Positions 26,583-35,923 of a DNA stretch of 64,000 bases are shown here, piece after piece. This stretch comes from Mangrovibacter plantisponsor (GTDB taxonomy: Bacteria; Pseudomonadota; Gammaproteobacteria; Enterobacterales; Enterobacteriaceae), in NCBI RefSeq assembly GCF_003182475.1, contig NZ_QGTS01000002.1:391749-455748 (forward strand), given 5' to 3'. The notes beneath the pieces were generated by a model that saw nothing but the letters and a program-made list of their open reading frames with translations, ran no database searches and had not been told where the DNA came from. Each line of letters begins with the position of its first letter. The first letter of the stretch is position 1. The translations under genes and the position numbers were made by a program.

Positions 26583-28220
26583 TCAGGTTATTTCCGGGTT
26601 CACCGGGCTGCTGTTTGCATCCGCAGGGCGCGCTGGCGCGTTATGCCAGTGCTCGGGGAGTACCACCACCGGTGTTTCGGGTTGAGCAATAAAGTTGGGC
26701 GACATAATTTGTACCCCAAATGTGTTGAATACGTCCTGTATTTGGGCGTGCAGAACACTTTTTACCGCGGGCATAACGGCACCTTTTTCCAGCGCAACCT
26801 GGAGTTCGTACTCGACATACCAGTCTTTCAGGCTCAACTGGCGTACAACAGGCGCAACAGACTGGTTGATACCCGGAGTCTGGCTCGCGGCCAACTCCAG
26901 TAAAGCATGCACTTGCCGCCAGGGCGTGTCGTAACCGATAGTAACTGAGGTGGTGATTGTTATCCCGGCATCACGGCGGAACGCGCTTAAATTGGTGATT
27001 TTACCACTTACTGCCACGGCATTGGGCACAGTCACTATGTGGTTTTCCCGGGTAAGAATTTTGGTCGCCAGCATGCCAATTTCACTGACAGTGCCTTCGT
27101 TCTCACCAATACGAATCATATCGCCACGGCGTAATGCACGGGAATAAATCAGCACCAGCCCGCTCATTGCGTGGTTCATTACACCGGCAGAGCCCAGAGT
27201 CAGGAGTAACCCAAAAAACACGCTCACGCCTTTAAACGCTAATGAATTCGCACCGGGTAAAAACGGGTAGGCGGCAGACAGGGCAAACAACCAAATAGCC
27301 ACTGAGATGAGTTTCCGGGTGGCGCTGACTGTTTCAGGGTGAATGCCCGGCAGGTGTAATTTTTCGGTTTCCACCTGGTGGAGCAGAATGCGCAACAGTT
27401 TCAGAATAAAAACAGTGATTAATACGATAATGGCAACAATGACCAGCCCGGGCATAGCAGTGATAATGGCCAGGCCGATTTGCTCCAGCACATTGACTGA
27501 ATACGCACCCAGTGATTCCCCCCACAGGCGGGTATAGGGGAATAAGCGGAACAACCAGCTTAGCCAAATATAAAATAACACCAGGCCCAGCAATGTGAGC
27601 AGTGTGCCCACTACCCGGGCTTCAATGTTGCCCAGCAAGCCGCGCCATGCATGGGGGATAATGCCTTTTTGTTGCAGTATCCGGCTGTCAAAATAGCGTT
27701 TGGTCCAGCGCCAGGCAGAAAAACTCAGGCGGTTTAATAAGATAAGTATTGCCAGCCCACCAATGCCTTTAAGGGTGGACAGTAACAAATAGTGAGGGGA
27801 ATACTGCTGAATCAGCGCCAGGCGCAGGCTGTTCAGGCGTTTTTGCACCAGTAACGCCGCCTGGTCGAGTGACAAATCATCGCCTTCATCCAGGTCCTGG
27901 TCTGCCAGTAACATAAAAGGCTTACCATTAATCGTAAACAGGCGGCAATCCTGGTTATACCGGCGTATCGCCTTTACTTCTACGGGGTGGCGAACATCTT
28001 CATCACTTAAATTGCGTAATGCTGACTGTATCCGGCGTACCCGCTCTTCAGGTGTGGAATAACCAATTTTGGCCTGGAGCATAACAACGGGTTGGTGTAA
28101 CACCATCAGCGTGCGAGCTTTTTCTTCCGGTAATGGCGACTGGCGCGGCTCTGCGCTGTATGCCGGGTGAAAAACGCCAAACACGAATATTAAAAATAAC
28201 CAGCAACGGGCATGAGGCAT
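26583..28220 (-). CDS. MscS-family mechanosensitive channel with a periplasmic N-terminal domain
   Basis: A 545-residue protein. A signal peptide ends near residue 22 (AYSAE), followed by a periplasmic domain of about 130 residues, then about five membrane segments and the MscS core: pore helix GSAGVMNHAMSGLVLIYSRALRRGDMIRIG, beta domain EGTVSEIGMLATKILTRENHIVTVPN, and the alpha/beta vestibule domain. MscS channels release solutes on hypo-osmotic shock. ATG 28220 is chosen because AAAAGGATC precedes it; an in-frame start at 28244 is less well placed. The family is secure, the subfamily (not MscS or MscK) is not. It has no operon partners. Confidence 0.87.
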   Translation of the reverse strand: MPHARCWLFLIFVFGVFHPAYSAEPRQSPLPEEKARTLMVLHQPVVMLQAKIGYSTPEERVRRIQSALRNLSDEDVRHPVEVKAIRRYNQDCRLFTINGKPFMLLADQDLDEGDDLSLDQAALLVQKRLNSLRLALIQQYSPHYLLLSTLKGIGGLAILILLNRLSFSAWRWTKRYFDSRILQQKGIIPHAWRGLLGNIEARVVGTLLTLLGLVLFYIWLSWLFRLFPYTRLWGESLGAYSVNVLEQIGLAIITAMPGLVIVAIIVLITVFILKLLRILLHQVETEKLHLPGIHPETVSATRKLISVAIWLFALSAAYPFLPGANSLAFKGVSVFFGLLLTLGSAGVMNHAMSGLVLIYSRALRRGDMIRIGENEGTVSEIGMLATKILTRENHIVTVPNAVAVSGKITNLSAFRRDAGITITTSVTIGYDTPWRQVHALLELAASQTPGINQSVAPVVRQLSLKDWYVEYELQVALEKGAVMPAVKSVLHAQIQDVFNTFGVQIMSPNFIAQPETPVVVLPEHWHNAPARPADANSSPVNPEIT

Positions 28221-28715
28221 AAAAGATCCTTTTACCTCTGGCACGCGGTATTTGCTGCACAGAGTGAATAGTCAAAGAAATACCGATTGGTGATTACGCA
28301 GGCTGGCTGTTTTCGTATAAAACGAGTGGGGTTGTTATTTTAATTGCCGCTACCCATATGTGGAAAATAACCAACTGTTTTTTAGCATAGTTCGCGTTAA
28401 CCCGTCTTCAAGTGGTACCCAAAAGGGAAGGTGACAAATCACAAGAGGAATAATGTTATTGCTGTGCGTTATATTATGTTTTTATTGGACTTTCCTTATC
28501 CCCTGGATGCCTTCGTGTCACTAATAATAATTTACAGCTATTTTCGTGGTGCCTGTCCGCGCTGTTTTTCGTTGTCCGATTTTTTCTATTTTTCTGTTTA
28601 CTGCTCGTGAATGATGCCTGAAACCGCTAATGCTTTGCCTGGCAAATGGCTGGCGGAACAGTAAGACATCGCAACAGCGAATAACAACAAACCATCGCAA
28701 ACAAGGAACAGGACT
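28221..28715. other. Divergent spacer between the MscS gene and the amine-oxidation cluster
   Basis: About 500 AT-rich bases without a supported gene. It must contain promoters in both directions. Near the right end lies GATGCCTGAAACCG (28613-28626), repeated before the permease gene at 31421. Confidence 0.5.
28613..28626. repeat. 14-base element shared by two promoters of the amine-oxidation cluster (copy 1)
   Basis: GATGCCTGAAACCG, 90 bases before the ornithine-cyclodeaminase-like gene. The identical 14 bases occur at 31421-31434, 48 bases before the APC permease gene. T-rich TTTTTCTATTTT tracts precede both. It may be an activator site for the AraC regulator of the cluster. Confidence 0.5.
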
Positions 28716-29855
28716 ATGGCTGAAAATACGCGCATTGATTTTCTCTACCTTTGTGAACAGGACATGATTCGCGCCGGGGTTACCGATATGGCTGCCTGTG
28801 TGGATACCATGGAAGACATGTTTGGCCTGTTGTACCACGGTGATTACCGGATGGCAGGCGCCAATAACGATTCGCATGGTGCCATGGTGACATTCCCTGA
28901 ACATTCACCTTTCCCTTCCATGCCAAAACCTACGGCAGACCGCCGGTTAATGGCGATGCCCGCTTATCTGGGCGGCCAGTTTGGTACCGCCGGGGTGAAA
29001 TGGTATGGCTCAAATATCGCTAACCGGGAAAAAGGCCTGCCCCGGTCTATTTTGATGTTCACCCTCAGTGACGCTGATACGGGTGCCCCTTTGGCGCATA
29101 TGTCGGCAAACCTGCTTTCAGCTTACCGCACCGGGGCGGTCCCTGGGGTGGGAGCCCGCCACCTGGCGCGCAAAGATGCCGAAGTGATTGGGCTGCTTGG
29201 CCCGGGGGTGATGGGAAAAACTGCTGTAGCCGCATTCCTTGCTGTATGCCCGAGTGTTCATACCATCAAAGTGAAAGGCCGTGGGCGCCACAGCCTGGAT
29301 AACTTTATTACCTGGGTAACGGAAACCTGGCCGCAAATTACCACCATTGAGGTGGTCGACAGCCTGGAGGACGTGGTGCGGGGCGCGGATATTGTCACCT
29401 ATTGCAGTTCCTGCGAAGTGGGTGACCCGGCAACCTATCCGGTGGTGAAACGGGAGTGGGTTAAACCTGGTGCGTTTTTAGCCATGCCCGCAGCCTGCCG
29501 CCTTGACGAAGGCATGGAACAGGTCGATGTACGCAAGGTGCTGGATAACACCGGCTTGTACCAGGCCTGGTTTGAAGAAGCCCCCAAACCTGCCCATCAC
29601 TATATTCCGGTTATTGGCGTGCGTTTTATGGATATGGTGGCGCAGGGGCAAATGGCGGCAGACCAACTGGAAGATATTGGCCGTATTGTGGCTGGTGATG
29701 CACCTGGTCGCCAGAACGATGAGGAAATTATCATTATGTCGGTAGGCGGGATGCCGGTTGAAGATGTTGCCTGGGGCACGGTGGTGTACCGCAACGCAGT
29801 AAAAAAAGGGATTGGTGTGAGCCTGAACTTGTGGGAAACCCCGGCCTTACGCTGA
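28716..29855 (+). CDS. Ornithine cyclodeaminase/mu-crystallin family protein (tyramine oxidase subunit B-like)
   Basis: A 379-residue cytosolic protein with an ornithine cyclodeaminase fold: substrate domain first, then an NAD-binding domain around GLLGPGVMGKTAVAAFLAV (about residues 160-180) and DIVTYCSSC. It is longer than typical ornithine cyclodeaminase (about 320-350 aa). From memory, relatives are labelled tyramine oxidase subunit B; I cannot verify that here. AAGGA precedes ATG 28716. An FAD oxidoreductase gene follows after about 80 bases and an APC permease after that, so a role in oxidation of an amine or amino acid is inferred from context. Confidence 0.78.
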   Translation: MAENTRIDFLYLCEQDMIRAGVTDMAACVDTMEDMFGLLYHGDYRMAGANNDSHGAMVTFPEHSPFPSMPKPTADRRLMAMPAYLGGQFGTAGVKWYGSNIANREKGLPRSILMFTLSDADTGAPLAHMSANLLSAYRTGAVPGVGARHLARKDAEVIGLLGPGVMGKTAVAAFLAVCPSVHTIKVKGRGRHSLDNFITWVTETWPQITTIEVVDSLEDVVRGADIVTYCSSCEVGDPATYPVVKREWVKPGAFLAMPAACRLDEGMEQVDVRKVLDNTGLYQAWFEEAPKPAHHYIPVIGVRFMDMVAQGQMAADQLEDIGRIVAGDAPGRQNDEEIIIMSVGGMPVEDVAWGTVVYRNAVKKGIGVSLNLWETPALR

Positions 29856-29937
29856 AACTGTTACGGGAACGCAGCCCGAACCGGCTGCATTTAGCGGATT
29901 AACCCGCGCAACCTGAATGATAAACAAGAGGTACATT

Positions 29938-31236
29938 ATGGTTCCACCCGTAACGCCGGTGCAAACCGCAACCCGTTTGCCGGAAAAAACCACTGTGGTA
30001 GTAATTGGTGGCGGAATTGTCGGTCTGTGTGCCGCATTAACGCTGGCAGAGCGCCAGATCCCGGTGGTGGTGATTGAAAAAGGCCTGCTGGCAGCAGAGC
30101 AGTCTTCACGCAACCTGGGGTGGGTACGTAAAACCAGCCGCCTGGCTGAGGATGTGCCTCTGGCCCGCGCAGCAGATAAGCTGTGGGCGCAAATGTCTGC
30201 AAGGGTTGGTAGTGATGTGGGATACCGCCAGGCCGGAATCATGTTTATTGCCCGCAATGAGGCACAACTGGCCCAGCATGAACAGTGGCTGGCATCTGTT
30301 GCGCACCTTGGGCTGGACAGCCAGTTACTCAGTGCCCGGCAAATTAGCGACCATGTGCCCGGTGGTGTGGGGAAATGGGCCGGTGGCGTGTATACCCCGT
30401 CTGATGGCCGGGCCGAACCAACACTTGCCGCCAGCGCGATAGCAAAAGCCGCAATAGCGAAAGGTGTGGTGATTGTTGAAAACTGTGCCGTGCGTGCGCT
30501 TGCCACATCAGCAGGCAAAGTGAGCGGGGTGGTTACGGAACAAGGTGAAGTACAGTGTGACCAGGTGCTACTGGCCGGGGGGCTGTGGTCGCGCCGCTTC
30601 CTGGGAAATCACGGCATCGCTTTACCAACCCTGCCATTAATTTGTTCCGTGTTACGCACCAAACCTATGGATGGCCCGACGGATATCGCTGTTGGCGCGC
30701 CAGATTTTTCATTCCGCCGCCACCAGGATGGTGGGTTTGTGATTACCCAACGTGGAGCGCTGGACGCACCGTTAAGCCTGGATCACTTATTACTCGGGCA
30801 CCGCTATTTACCGCAATTACGTGCTGCCCGCGGTAACCTGCGCATTTCACTGGGGCGGCATTTTTTCCATGACCTGGCGCTGAAGCGGCGCTGGCGCAGT
30901 AACCAGCTTTCACCTTTTGAGCAAATACGCACTATGGACCCGCCGGTAAACCACCAGTTAAACCAGGATGCGCTGGCTAACCTGAGTGCGGCCTGGCCGG
31001 CGTTTCGTCATGTGCAGGTTGCCTGGTCGTGGGCCGGGATGATTGATGTCACACCCGATTCCAACCCGGTCATTGGCCCGGTGTCGCAACTGCCGGGGCT
31101 GACTGTGGCAACGGGGTTTTCCGGGCATGGTTTTGGCACCTCTCCGGCAGCAGGGCAACTGGCCGCAGATTTAATCAGCAATACCACACCGGTGGTGGAC
31201 CCGGCGCCATATCAGTTCAGCCGCTTTGCTGCCTGA
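29938..31236 (+). CDS. FAD-dependent amine/amino-acid oxidoreductase (DAO/DadA family)
   Basis: A 432-residue flavoenzyme. The N-terminal dinucleotide-binding motif VVVIGGGIVGLCAALTLAER is followed by VVVIEKG, and the C-terminal block ATGFSGHGFGTSPAAGQLAADL is typical of the D-amino-acid oxidase/DadA/sarcosine oxidase fold. AAGAGG lies seven bases before ATG 29938, which excludes the in-frame ATG at 29917. Together with the preceding NAD-binding protein and the following permease it probably oxidises an imported amine or amino acid, feeding imino product to the partner. The actual substrate is unknown. Confidence 0.85.
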   Translation: MVPPVTPVQTATRLPEKTTVVVIGGGIVGLCAALTLAERQIPVVVIEKGLLAAEQSSRNLGWVRKTSRLAEDVPLARAADKLWAQMSARVGSDVGYRQAGIMFIARNEAQLAQHEQWLASVAHLGLDSQLLSARQISDHVPGGVGKWAGGVYTPSDGRAEPTLAASAIAKAAIAKGVVIVENCAVRALATSAGKVSGVVTEQGEVQCDQVLLAGGLWSRRFLGNHGIALPTLPLICSVLRTKPMDGPTDIAVGAPDFSFRRHQDGGFVITQRGALDAPLSLDHLLLGHRYLPQLRAARGNLRISLGRHFFHDLALKRRWRSNQLSPFEQIRTMDPPVNHQLNQDALANLSAAWPAFRHVQVAWSWAGMIDVTPDSNPVIGPVSQLPGLTVATGFSGHGFGTSPAAGQLAADLISNTTPVVDPAPYQFSRFAA

Positions 31237-31420
31237 CGTACTGACGGGCATAACAGGCTGGAATAACATTTTTACAGCATTTTGTTAAAGATATGCACCG
31301 CTGCTGCGCAGGTGCTGCACGGTGTGGTTGTCTGAATTTTTCTATTTTCTTTTTGGCGAGTGTGAAAAATTAAAATTATCGTCCCATATAAGACAACCGG
31401 TAACAAGATATCAGCATATT

Positions 31421-31434
31421 GATGCCTGAAACCG
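31421..31434. repeat. 14-base shared promoter element (copy 2)
   Basis: GATGCCTGAAACCG, same as 28613-28626, 48 bases upstream of the permease start in a 245-base spacer that has no gene. A 10-base match (GATGCCTGAA) also occurs at 38678 before an unrelated GntR gene, so some chance matching is possible. Confidence 0.5.
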
Positions 31435-31481
31435 GAGTTCAGTGGATGCCTGCATTATTACATCATCGTGTAAGGTGAATT

Positions 31482-32891
31482 ATGAATAACGAAACCGAAG
31501 TTCAGGGGTTGAGGAAAAATACACTGGGTGTGTTTGCACTGGTGTTTTTTGTGGTGGCGGCAGCCTCACCATTAACAGGTATCGTGGGCGGGTTGCCGAT
31601 TGCTATTTTATCCGGCAATGGTGCAGGGATGGCAACAACGTATATTGCGGCAAGTATTATCCTTGGGCTGTTTTCTGTCGGGTATATTACGATGAGCCGT
31701 TACGTGAATAACACCGGTGCATTTTATGCCTATATTGCGGCAGGGATGGGTGAGAATATTGGCTCGTCAGCCTCATTTATTGCTTTGTTTGCTTATATTT
31801 GTGTGCAACTGGCGGTAGTGGCAATGGCGGGTTTCTTTCTCAGCCTGTTTGTACAGGCACATTTTCACCTTGATATTCCCTGGTGGATCCTGAGTGCGCT
31901 TTCCTTATTACTGGTATGGGTAATGAGTGTGCGTAAAATTGAAGTCGGGGGAAAATTACTGGGCGTGCTGATGTTGTGTGAAATTGCCATAACACTGGCG
32001 CTGGACGGCGCGGTACTGGCTCAGACCCGCCAGCCGCTCTCTTTTGCTGCCTTTAGCCCATCGGTGTTTCTTGACGGCAACCTGGGAATAGCATTTGTGT
32101 TCGCGATTGCCTCGTTTATTGGCTTTGAATCCACCGCGATTTATGGCGAAGAGTGCCGGGAGCCAAGAAAAACCATACCGCGAGCGACGCTGATTGCCCT
32201 GGTGGTAATCGCCCTCTTTTTCTGCTTCTCTGCATGGTGCCTGTCTCAGGTTTACCCGGCCAGTGAGATTAAAGCTGTTGCCGCCCAGGACCCGGGCAAT
32301 TTTGTGTTCACTATTGCCCGGCAGTATCTTGGCCAGTGGTCAGTGGATGTCATGAATGTTCTGTTAATTACCAGCCTGTTTGCCGCGGCGCTGGCCTTCC
32401 ATAACAATATTTCGCGTTACATTTTCAGTGTAGCGCGCGACGGGCTGATTTGGCAGGAGTTGTGCGCAGTCCATGAGCAAAATGGCACCCCGCACAATGC
32501 CTGCCATGCGCACAGTGTGATTATGTTGCTACTGATTATTGGTATTGGCGCCGCCGGGCTTGATCCTATTCTTGCTGTCTTTTCATTCGGTTCAGCCATT
32601 GCCACCTTGTGCATTTTGCTGTTGCAGGCCGGGGTTTCGCTGGCGGTTATCCTCTACTTCCGCCGCCAGCCACAGCACCAGGAAAGCCGCCTCAATACAC
32701 TGTACATTCCTGTGGCATCATTACTGACGATGGGAGCAACGGTGTTGTTGGTGATGAATAACCTGACAGTGCTGACCGGCAGTGACTCCAGCGCTGTGGA
32801 TATCATCCCTGTGCTGATAGCGCTGGTTATCCCGCTGGGGTATATGTGGTCTAAACATAAGTTAAAACACAAAAAACGCGCCTGGGCCTGA
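31482..32891 (+). CDS. APC-family amino acid/amine permease
   Basis: A 469-residue inner-membrane carrier with about 12 membrane segments. The first segment carries the APC pattern (FFVVAAASPLTGIVGGLP, which breaks the helix for substrate backbone binding), the TM6 region is FIGFESTAIYGEECREPRKTIPRA, a hallmark of amino acid permeases, and the tail is lysine-rich. AAGGTG precedes ATG 31482. It lies downstream of the two oxidation genes and shares a 14-base promoter element with them, so it is likely the importer for their amine or amino acid substrate. A perfect terminator stem follows. Confidence 0.9.
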   Translation: MNNETEVQGLRKNTLGVFALVFFVVAAASPLTGIVGGLPIAILSGNGAGMATTYIAASIILGLFSVGYITMSRYVNNTGAFYAYIAAGMGENIGSSASFIALFAYICVQLAVVAMAGFFLSLFVQAHFHLDIPWWILSALSLLLVWVMSVRKIEVGGKLLGVLMLCEIAITLALDGAVLAQTRQPLSFAAFSPSVFLDGNLGIAFVFAIASFIGFESTAIYGEECREPRKTIPRATLIALVVIALFFCFSAWCLSQVYPASEIKAVAAQDPGNFVFTIARQYLGQWSVDVMNVLLITSLFAAALAFHNNISRYIFSVARDGLIWQELCAVHEQNGTPHNACHAHSVIMLLLIIGIGAAGLDPILAVFSFGSAIATLCILLLQAGVSLAVILYFRRQPQHQESRLNTLYIPVASLLTMGATVLLVMNNLTVLTGSDSSAVDIIPVLIALVIPLGYMWSKHKLKHKKRAWA

Positions 32892-32916
32892 ATGCCATAG
32901 GGGCTTCATTCGCTAT

Positions 32917-32958
32917 AACACTAAACCACGCAGGGGCAACGTTGCGTGGTTTAGTGTT
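32917..32958. terminator. Bidirectional terminator between the permease and AraC genes
   Basis: A perfect 16-bp stem AACACTAAACCACGCA (32917-32932) / TGCGTGGTTTAGTGTT (32943-32958), loop of ten, with T-rich sequence on the plus side. It lies between two convergent genes and can serve both. Confidence 0.9.
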
Positions 32959-32965
32959 TTTGGCA

Positions 32966-33778
32966 TCAGGCCTGGCTCAGGCACACAGCAGGCTGGCTGA
33001 GTTGGACTTTCATTTTTCGCGGGCTGACACCTGTCAGAGTTTTGAAATCTTTTATGAAATGAGACTGATCACTGAACCCTAATTCAGTTGCGATATCGGT
33101 CAGGGATGGTTTGCCTGGGTGGCGAATCATGTTGATGGCGATTTGCATACGCAGGAAACGGCTGAATAATTTCAGGCTGACACCTGTGTCATTCAGGAAG
33201 ATGCGGTAGATGTTACGGCTTGAATAACCAATATCTTTTTCCAGTTCGCCAATTTTTATATTGCCATTATTACGCATTACTTCGGTAATTAAGTATTGTG
33301 TTATTTGCGATGACTGGCGTAGTGCTTTATTTGCCATGCTTTCATTGAACACTTTAATTTGTTGCGTAAAGTTTTCTCGTAACGCGATATCTTCAATTAC
33401 TGATGCGGCCCCAGGAATAATATCTAAAAAATTATATTCATGATCTGGCATATCTTCTGGTATTAGGTCAATATAGTCTGGCATTATACCCGGCATAAAC
33501 CGGATGCCGAAATAACGGTGGCCGGAAATAAGTTCGACGGGCTTGTAACGAGAAACTGTACCATATACACGAGCTGTTGGTTGGTGTGTATTGCAGTCAA
33601 ATAAAATATCAATACAATTATCCGGAATGACCAGTGCATTATTCAGGTTATCATCCGTGGTAAATGAATAAAAATGGGATATCCCCCGGCAGTTCTGCAT
33701 CTGTTGTTGGTAATTCTTCAGCTGATGCGAATTTTGCAGCGCAGGCTGGAACGGCAGAAATTGTTCAGGGTTTGCCAT
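32966..33778 (-). CDS. AraC-family regulator with an N-terminal DUF6597-like domain
   Basis: A 270-residue regulator. The first part (to about 160) has the pattern CIDILFDCNTHQPTARVYG...GIRFMPG seen in AraC proteins with a DUF6597 N-domain; the C-terminal part holds two helix-turn-helix units, IGELEKDIGYSSRNIYRIF and LTDIATELGFSDQSHFIKDFKTLTGVSP. ATG 33778 is used with GGAG nine bases upstream; a TTG start at 33793 would overlap that site. It faces the amine-oxidation cluster tail-to-tail and is the likeliest regulator of it. The effector is unknown. Confidence 0.88.
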   Translation of the reverse strand: MANPEQFLPFQPALQNSHQLKNYQQQMQNCRGISHFYSFTTDDNLNNALVIPDNCIDILFDCNTHQPTARVYGTVSRYKPVELISGHRYFGIRFMPGIMPDYIDLIPEDMPDHEYNFLDIIPGAASVIEDIALRENFTQQIKVFNESMANKALRQSSQITQYLITEVMRNNGNIKIGELEKDIGYSSRNIYRIFLNDTGVSLKLFSRFLRMQIAINMIRHPGKPSLTDIATELGFSDQSHFIKDFKTLTGVSPRKMKVQLSQPAVCLSQA

Positions 33779-34143
33779 GGTATGTAACTCCAATGTTAAT
33801 CCATGGTAAATAATGCAAAAAGCATGCCCTGGTCATCACTAACGAAGGAGGAAGCAACGCAGCCACCCCCAGGGGTGAATACAGGTCAATAGTTTGCAGG
33901 TTTTACGAATACCCTTGTGCGGTGGCGTGGTGGTGGTTGGCACCAACCCGGGCTGAAAACTATCGGCCAGGTGTTTTCTTTGGTGCGGTATTTTGGTCGG
34001 CCCGGCGAACGCTGGTGATATCCGGTTGCCTGAATCAGCAATGATGAGAGCGGGTGGTGTTCGGGAAGCCGAAAGTGATATGCGGCAGGCGTTACCGCTT
34101 GCGAAGCGCTTAACAAACACAGGTTTAAGAAGGAATTCCAGAT
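33779..34143. other. Spacer between the divergent araC and ner-like genes
   Basis: About 365 bases. I see no gene with a ribosome site. Overlapping short frames on both strands have no recognisable product. Confidence 0.4.
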
Positions 34144-34401
34144 ATGGACAAACAAGACTGGCATCCGGCAGATATTATTGCCGGTTTACGTAAAAAAGGA
34201 ACCTCCATGGCGGCTGTCTCGCGCGCCGCCGGGTTGTCATCGTCGACACTGGCAAACGCAGTTATCCGGCGCTGGCCAAAGGGTGAGCGCCTGATTGCGG
34301 ATGCGCTTGGGGTCCGGCCGCAGGATATTTGGCCGTCTCGCTACCCGGAGGAAGAGGGAGGCTCGCAGAAGAAATGTACCGCCGGGGCACACAGCAAGTG
34401 A
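34144..34401 (+). CDS. Ner/Nlp (SfsB)-type helix-turn-helix regulator
   Basis: An 85-residue protein. Residues about 1-70 match the Ner family of small DNA-binding proteins: WHPADIIAGLRKKGTSMAAVSRAAGLSSSTLANAV, a helix-turn-helix, then RRWPKGERLIADALGVRPQDIWPSRY. Mu Ner and E. coli Nlp/SfsB are relatives, so this is either a domesticated prophage-type repressor or a host Nlp. AAGGA precedes ATG 34144. No other phage gene is close. The regulated genes are unknown; the adjacent sugar-acid carrier is one possibility. Confidence 0.85.
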   Translation: MDKQDWHPADIIAGLRKKGTSMAAVSRAAGLSSSTLANAVIRRWPKGERLIADALGVRPQDIWPSRYPEEEGGSQKKCTAGAHSK

Positions 34402-34532
34402 ACTGGTCTGGTGCAATGCACTGACTCAGGGCGCTGCTGATTCAGCCTGGGTTGTTACACTGACTGGCGGGTTAGCGTGATGTTGGTGGCCCGCAGGCCG
34501 CCAACAATGAGTGAAGCTGCCGGATAAATAAG

Positions 34533-34557
34533 CCCGGGGGCGAGGTATCCCCCCGGG
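34533..34557 (-). terminator. Probable terminator of the MFS carrier gene
   Basis: CCCGGGGG (34533-34540) pairs with CCCCCGGG (34550-34557), eight strong base pairs, immediately after the carrier stop codon on the minus strand. The following minus-strand bases GCTTATTTA are only partly T-rich. Confidence 0.6.
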
Positions 34558-34563
34558 TAATTA

Positions 34564-35850
34564 TTATGCCTGTGCTGGCGATGCCGCTTCATGGCGTGGC
34601 GGGCGGATAACCAGTAACACCAGCAAAGCGCCCAGCGCGGCTACTGTGCCTGCCAGAATAAATGCACTGGTAAACTTGCCGCTGGTTTGCACGATATAGC
34701 CTGTCACTATGGGCCCGACAATACCAGAAACACTGCCGATCAGGTGGATAAACCCACTGGCACCACCCACGCGCGCCTGGTGCACTACATCCTGAATAAT
34801 TGCCCAGTAAATTGCCCCGGTAATATAGAGGAAGAATATCGACACCGACATCAGCGCCACAGCTGGCACGACACTGCTCACTGTTCCGGCCAGTGCCACA
34901 CAGATAGCGGCCATCAACAGGCAAACGACTAACACAATTTTGCGCGACAGCAACAGCCTGCCAGTGATGTTAAATATTTTATCTGAGATATAGCCGCCCA
35001 GCGCCAGGCCAATGAAACCGACAATCCAGGGGATCATCGTGGTCAGGCTCATGGATTTTATATCCAGGTTATGCGCCTGGACCAGGTAGGCCGGGAACCA
35101 GCTCAGGAAGAAAAACAGAATGTAGTTGTAGCAAAAGAAAGCAAACGCCGTGACCAGAATAATGGGTTGTTTCAGGTAATGGCTTAACGGCGGTGCAGTG
35201 CTGTCATCAACAGGCGTCAGGTGGGTTTCCTGGCTTTTTAACAAGGCAATTTCCTGTTTTTCCTGCTCAGTGGCACGTTTGCTGCGCAGTGGGGAGTCTG
35301 CGGCAATCAGGAACCAGCCCAGCGCCCAGACAATGCCAATGGTAAAAATAATCACAAAAGCCGGACGCCAGCCAAACCCTAATGCCAGGTAGCCAATAAT
35401 AGGCCCGGCCACGGCACCTCCTAACGGTGAACCGGCACTTAATAAGCCAACGGCGGTGGCAGCTTGTTTTTGTGGAAACCAGCCATTGATCATTTTATTG
35501 GCCGAAGCACAGATTGGCCCTTCTGCCATGCCGAACAGTACGCGCAGAATAAGCAAGGAATAGAAGCCGGTTGCCAGCGCTGTCAGGCCACAAAACAGTG
35601 ACCACATAATTACTGCGCCGCCCATCACCAGCGTAGGGCCGAATTTATCGACGGCCAGCCCGCCAACGAAGTTAAACAACGCGTAACCAAAGAAGAAGCT
35701 ACCGAATATCAGACCAAACTGCTCAGCATTGAGCATCAGGTCTTTTTCTATCATGGGAACAGTAATCGATAAGGCAACCCGGTCAAGATAGTTAATCATA
35801 TAGACCAGGAAAAGCAGCAATACGATGACCCAGCGGAGGTTTTTAATCAT
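34564..35850 (-). CDS. MFS sugar-acid transporter (anion:cation symporter type)
   Basis: A 428-residue carrier with about 12 membrane segments. The family opening is WVIVLLLFLVYMINYLDRVALSITVPMI, followed by FGPTLVMGGAVIMWSL, the GMAEGP motif and WFPQKQAATAVGLLSAGSPLGG, as in glucarate, galactonate and related sugar-acid carriers. ATG 35850 is taken (GAGATT upstream) over an unlikely extension to 35907. It is downstream of the RspB-like dehydrogenase gene (about 70 bases) and beside uxuA, so I infer import of a hexonate such as L-gulonate or D-mannonate. Confidence 0.9.
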   Translation of the reverse strand: MIKNLRWVIVLLLFLVYMINYLDRVALSITVPMIEKDLMLNAEQFGLIFGSFFFGYALFNFVGGLAVDKFGPTLVMGGAVIMWSLFCGLTALATGFYSLLILRVLFGMAEGPICASANKMINGWFPQKQAATAVGLLSAGSPLGGAVAGPIIGYLALGFGWRPAFVIIFTIGIVWALGWFLIAADSPLRSKRATEQEKQEIALLKSQETHLTPVDDSTAPPLSHYLKQPIILVTAFAFFCYNYILFFFLSWFPAYLVQAHNLDIKSMSLTTMIPWIVGFIGLALGGYISDKIFNITGRLLLSRKIVLVVCLLMAAICVALAGTVSSVVPAVALMSVSIFFLYITGAIYWAIIQDVVHQARVGGASGFIHLIGSVSGIVGPIVTGYIVQTSGKFTSAFILAGTVAALGALLVLLVIRPPRHEAASPAQA

Positions 35851-35923
35851 GATAATCTCACATCTGTAAGCCTGGTTTTTAGAAGAAGCCTGGCAGTGCG
35901 GCTGCACTACCAGTCAGCCATAA

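Noticed and set aside
34144..34401. Prophage remnant indicated by the Ner-like protein
   Set aside because: No integrase, transposase, att-like repeat or other phage gene is visible nearby; Nlp/SfsB-type host proteins are equally likely.
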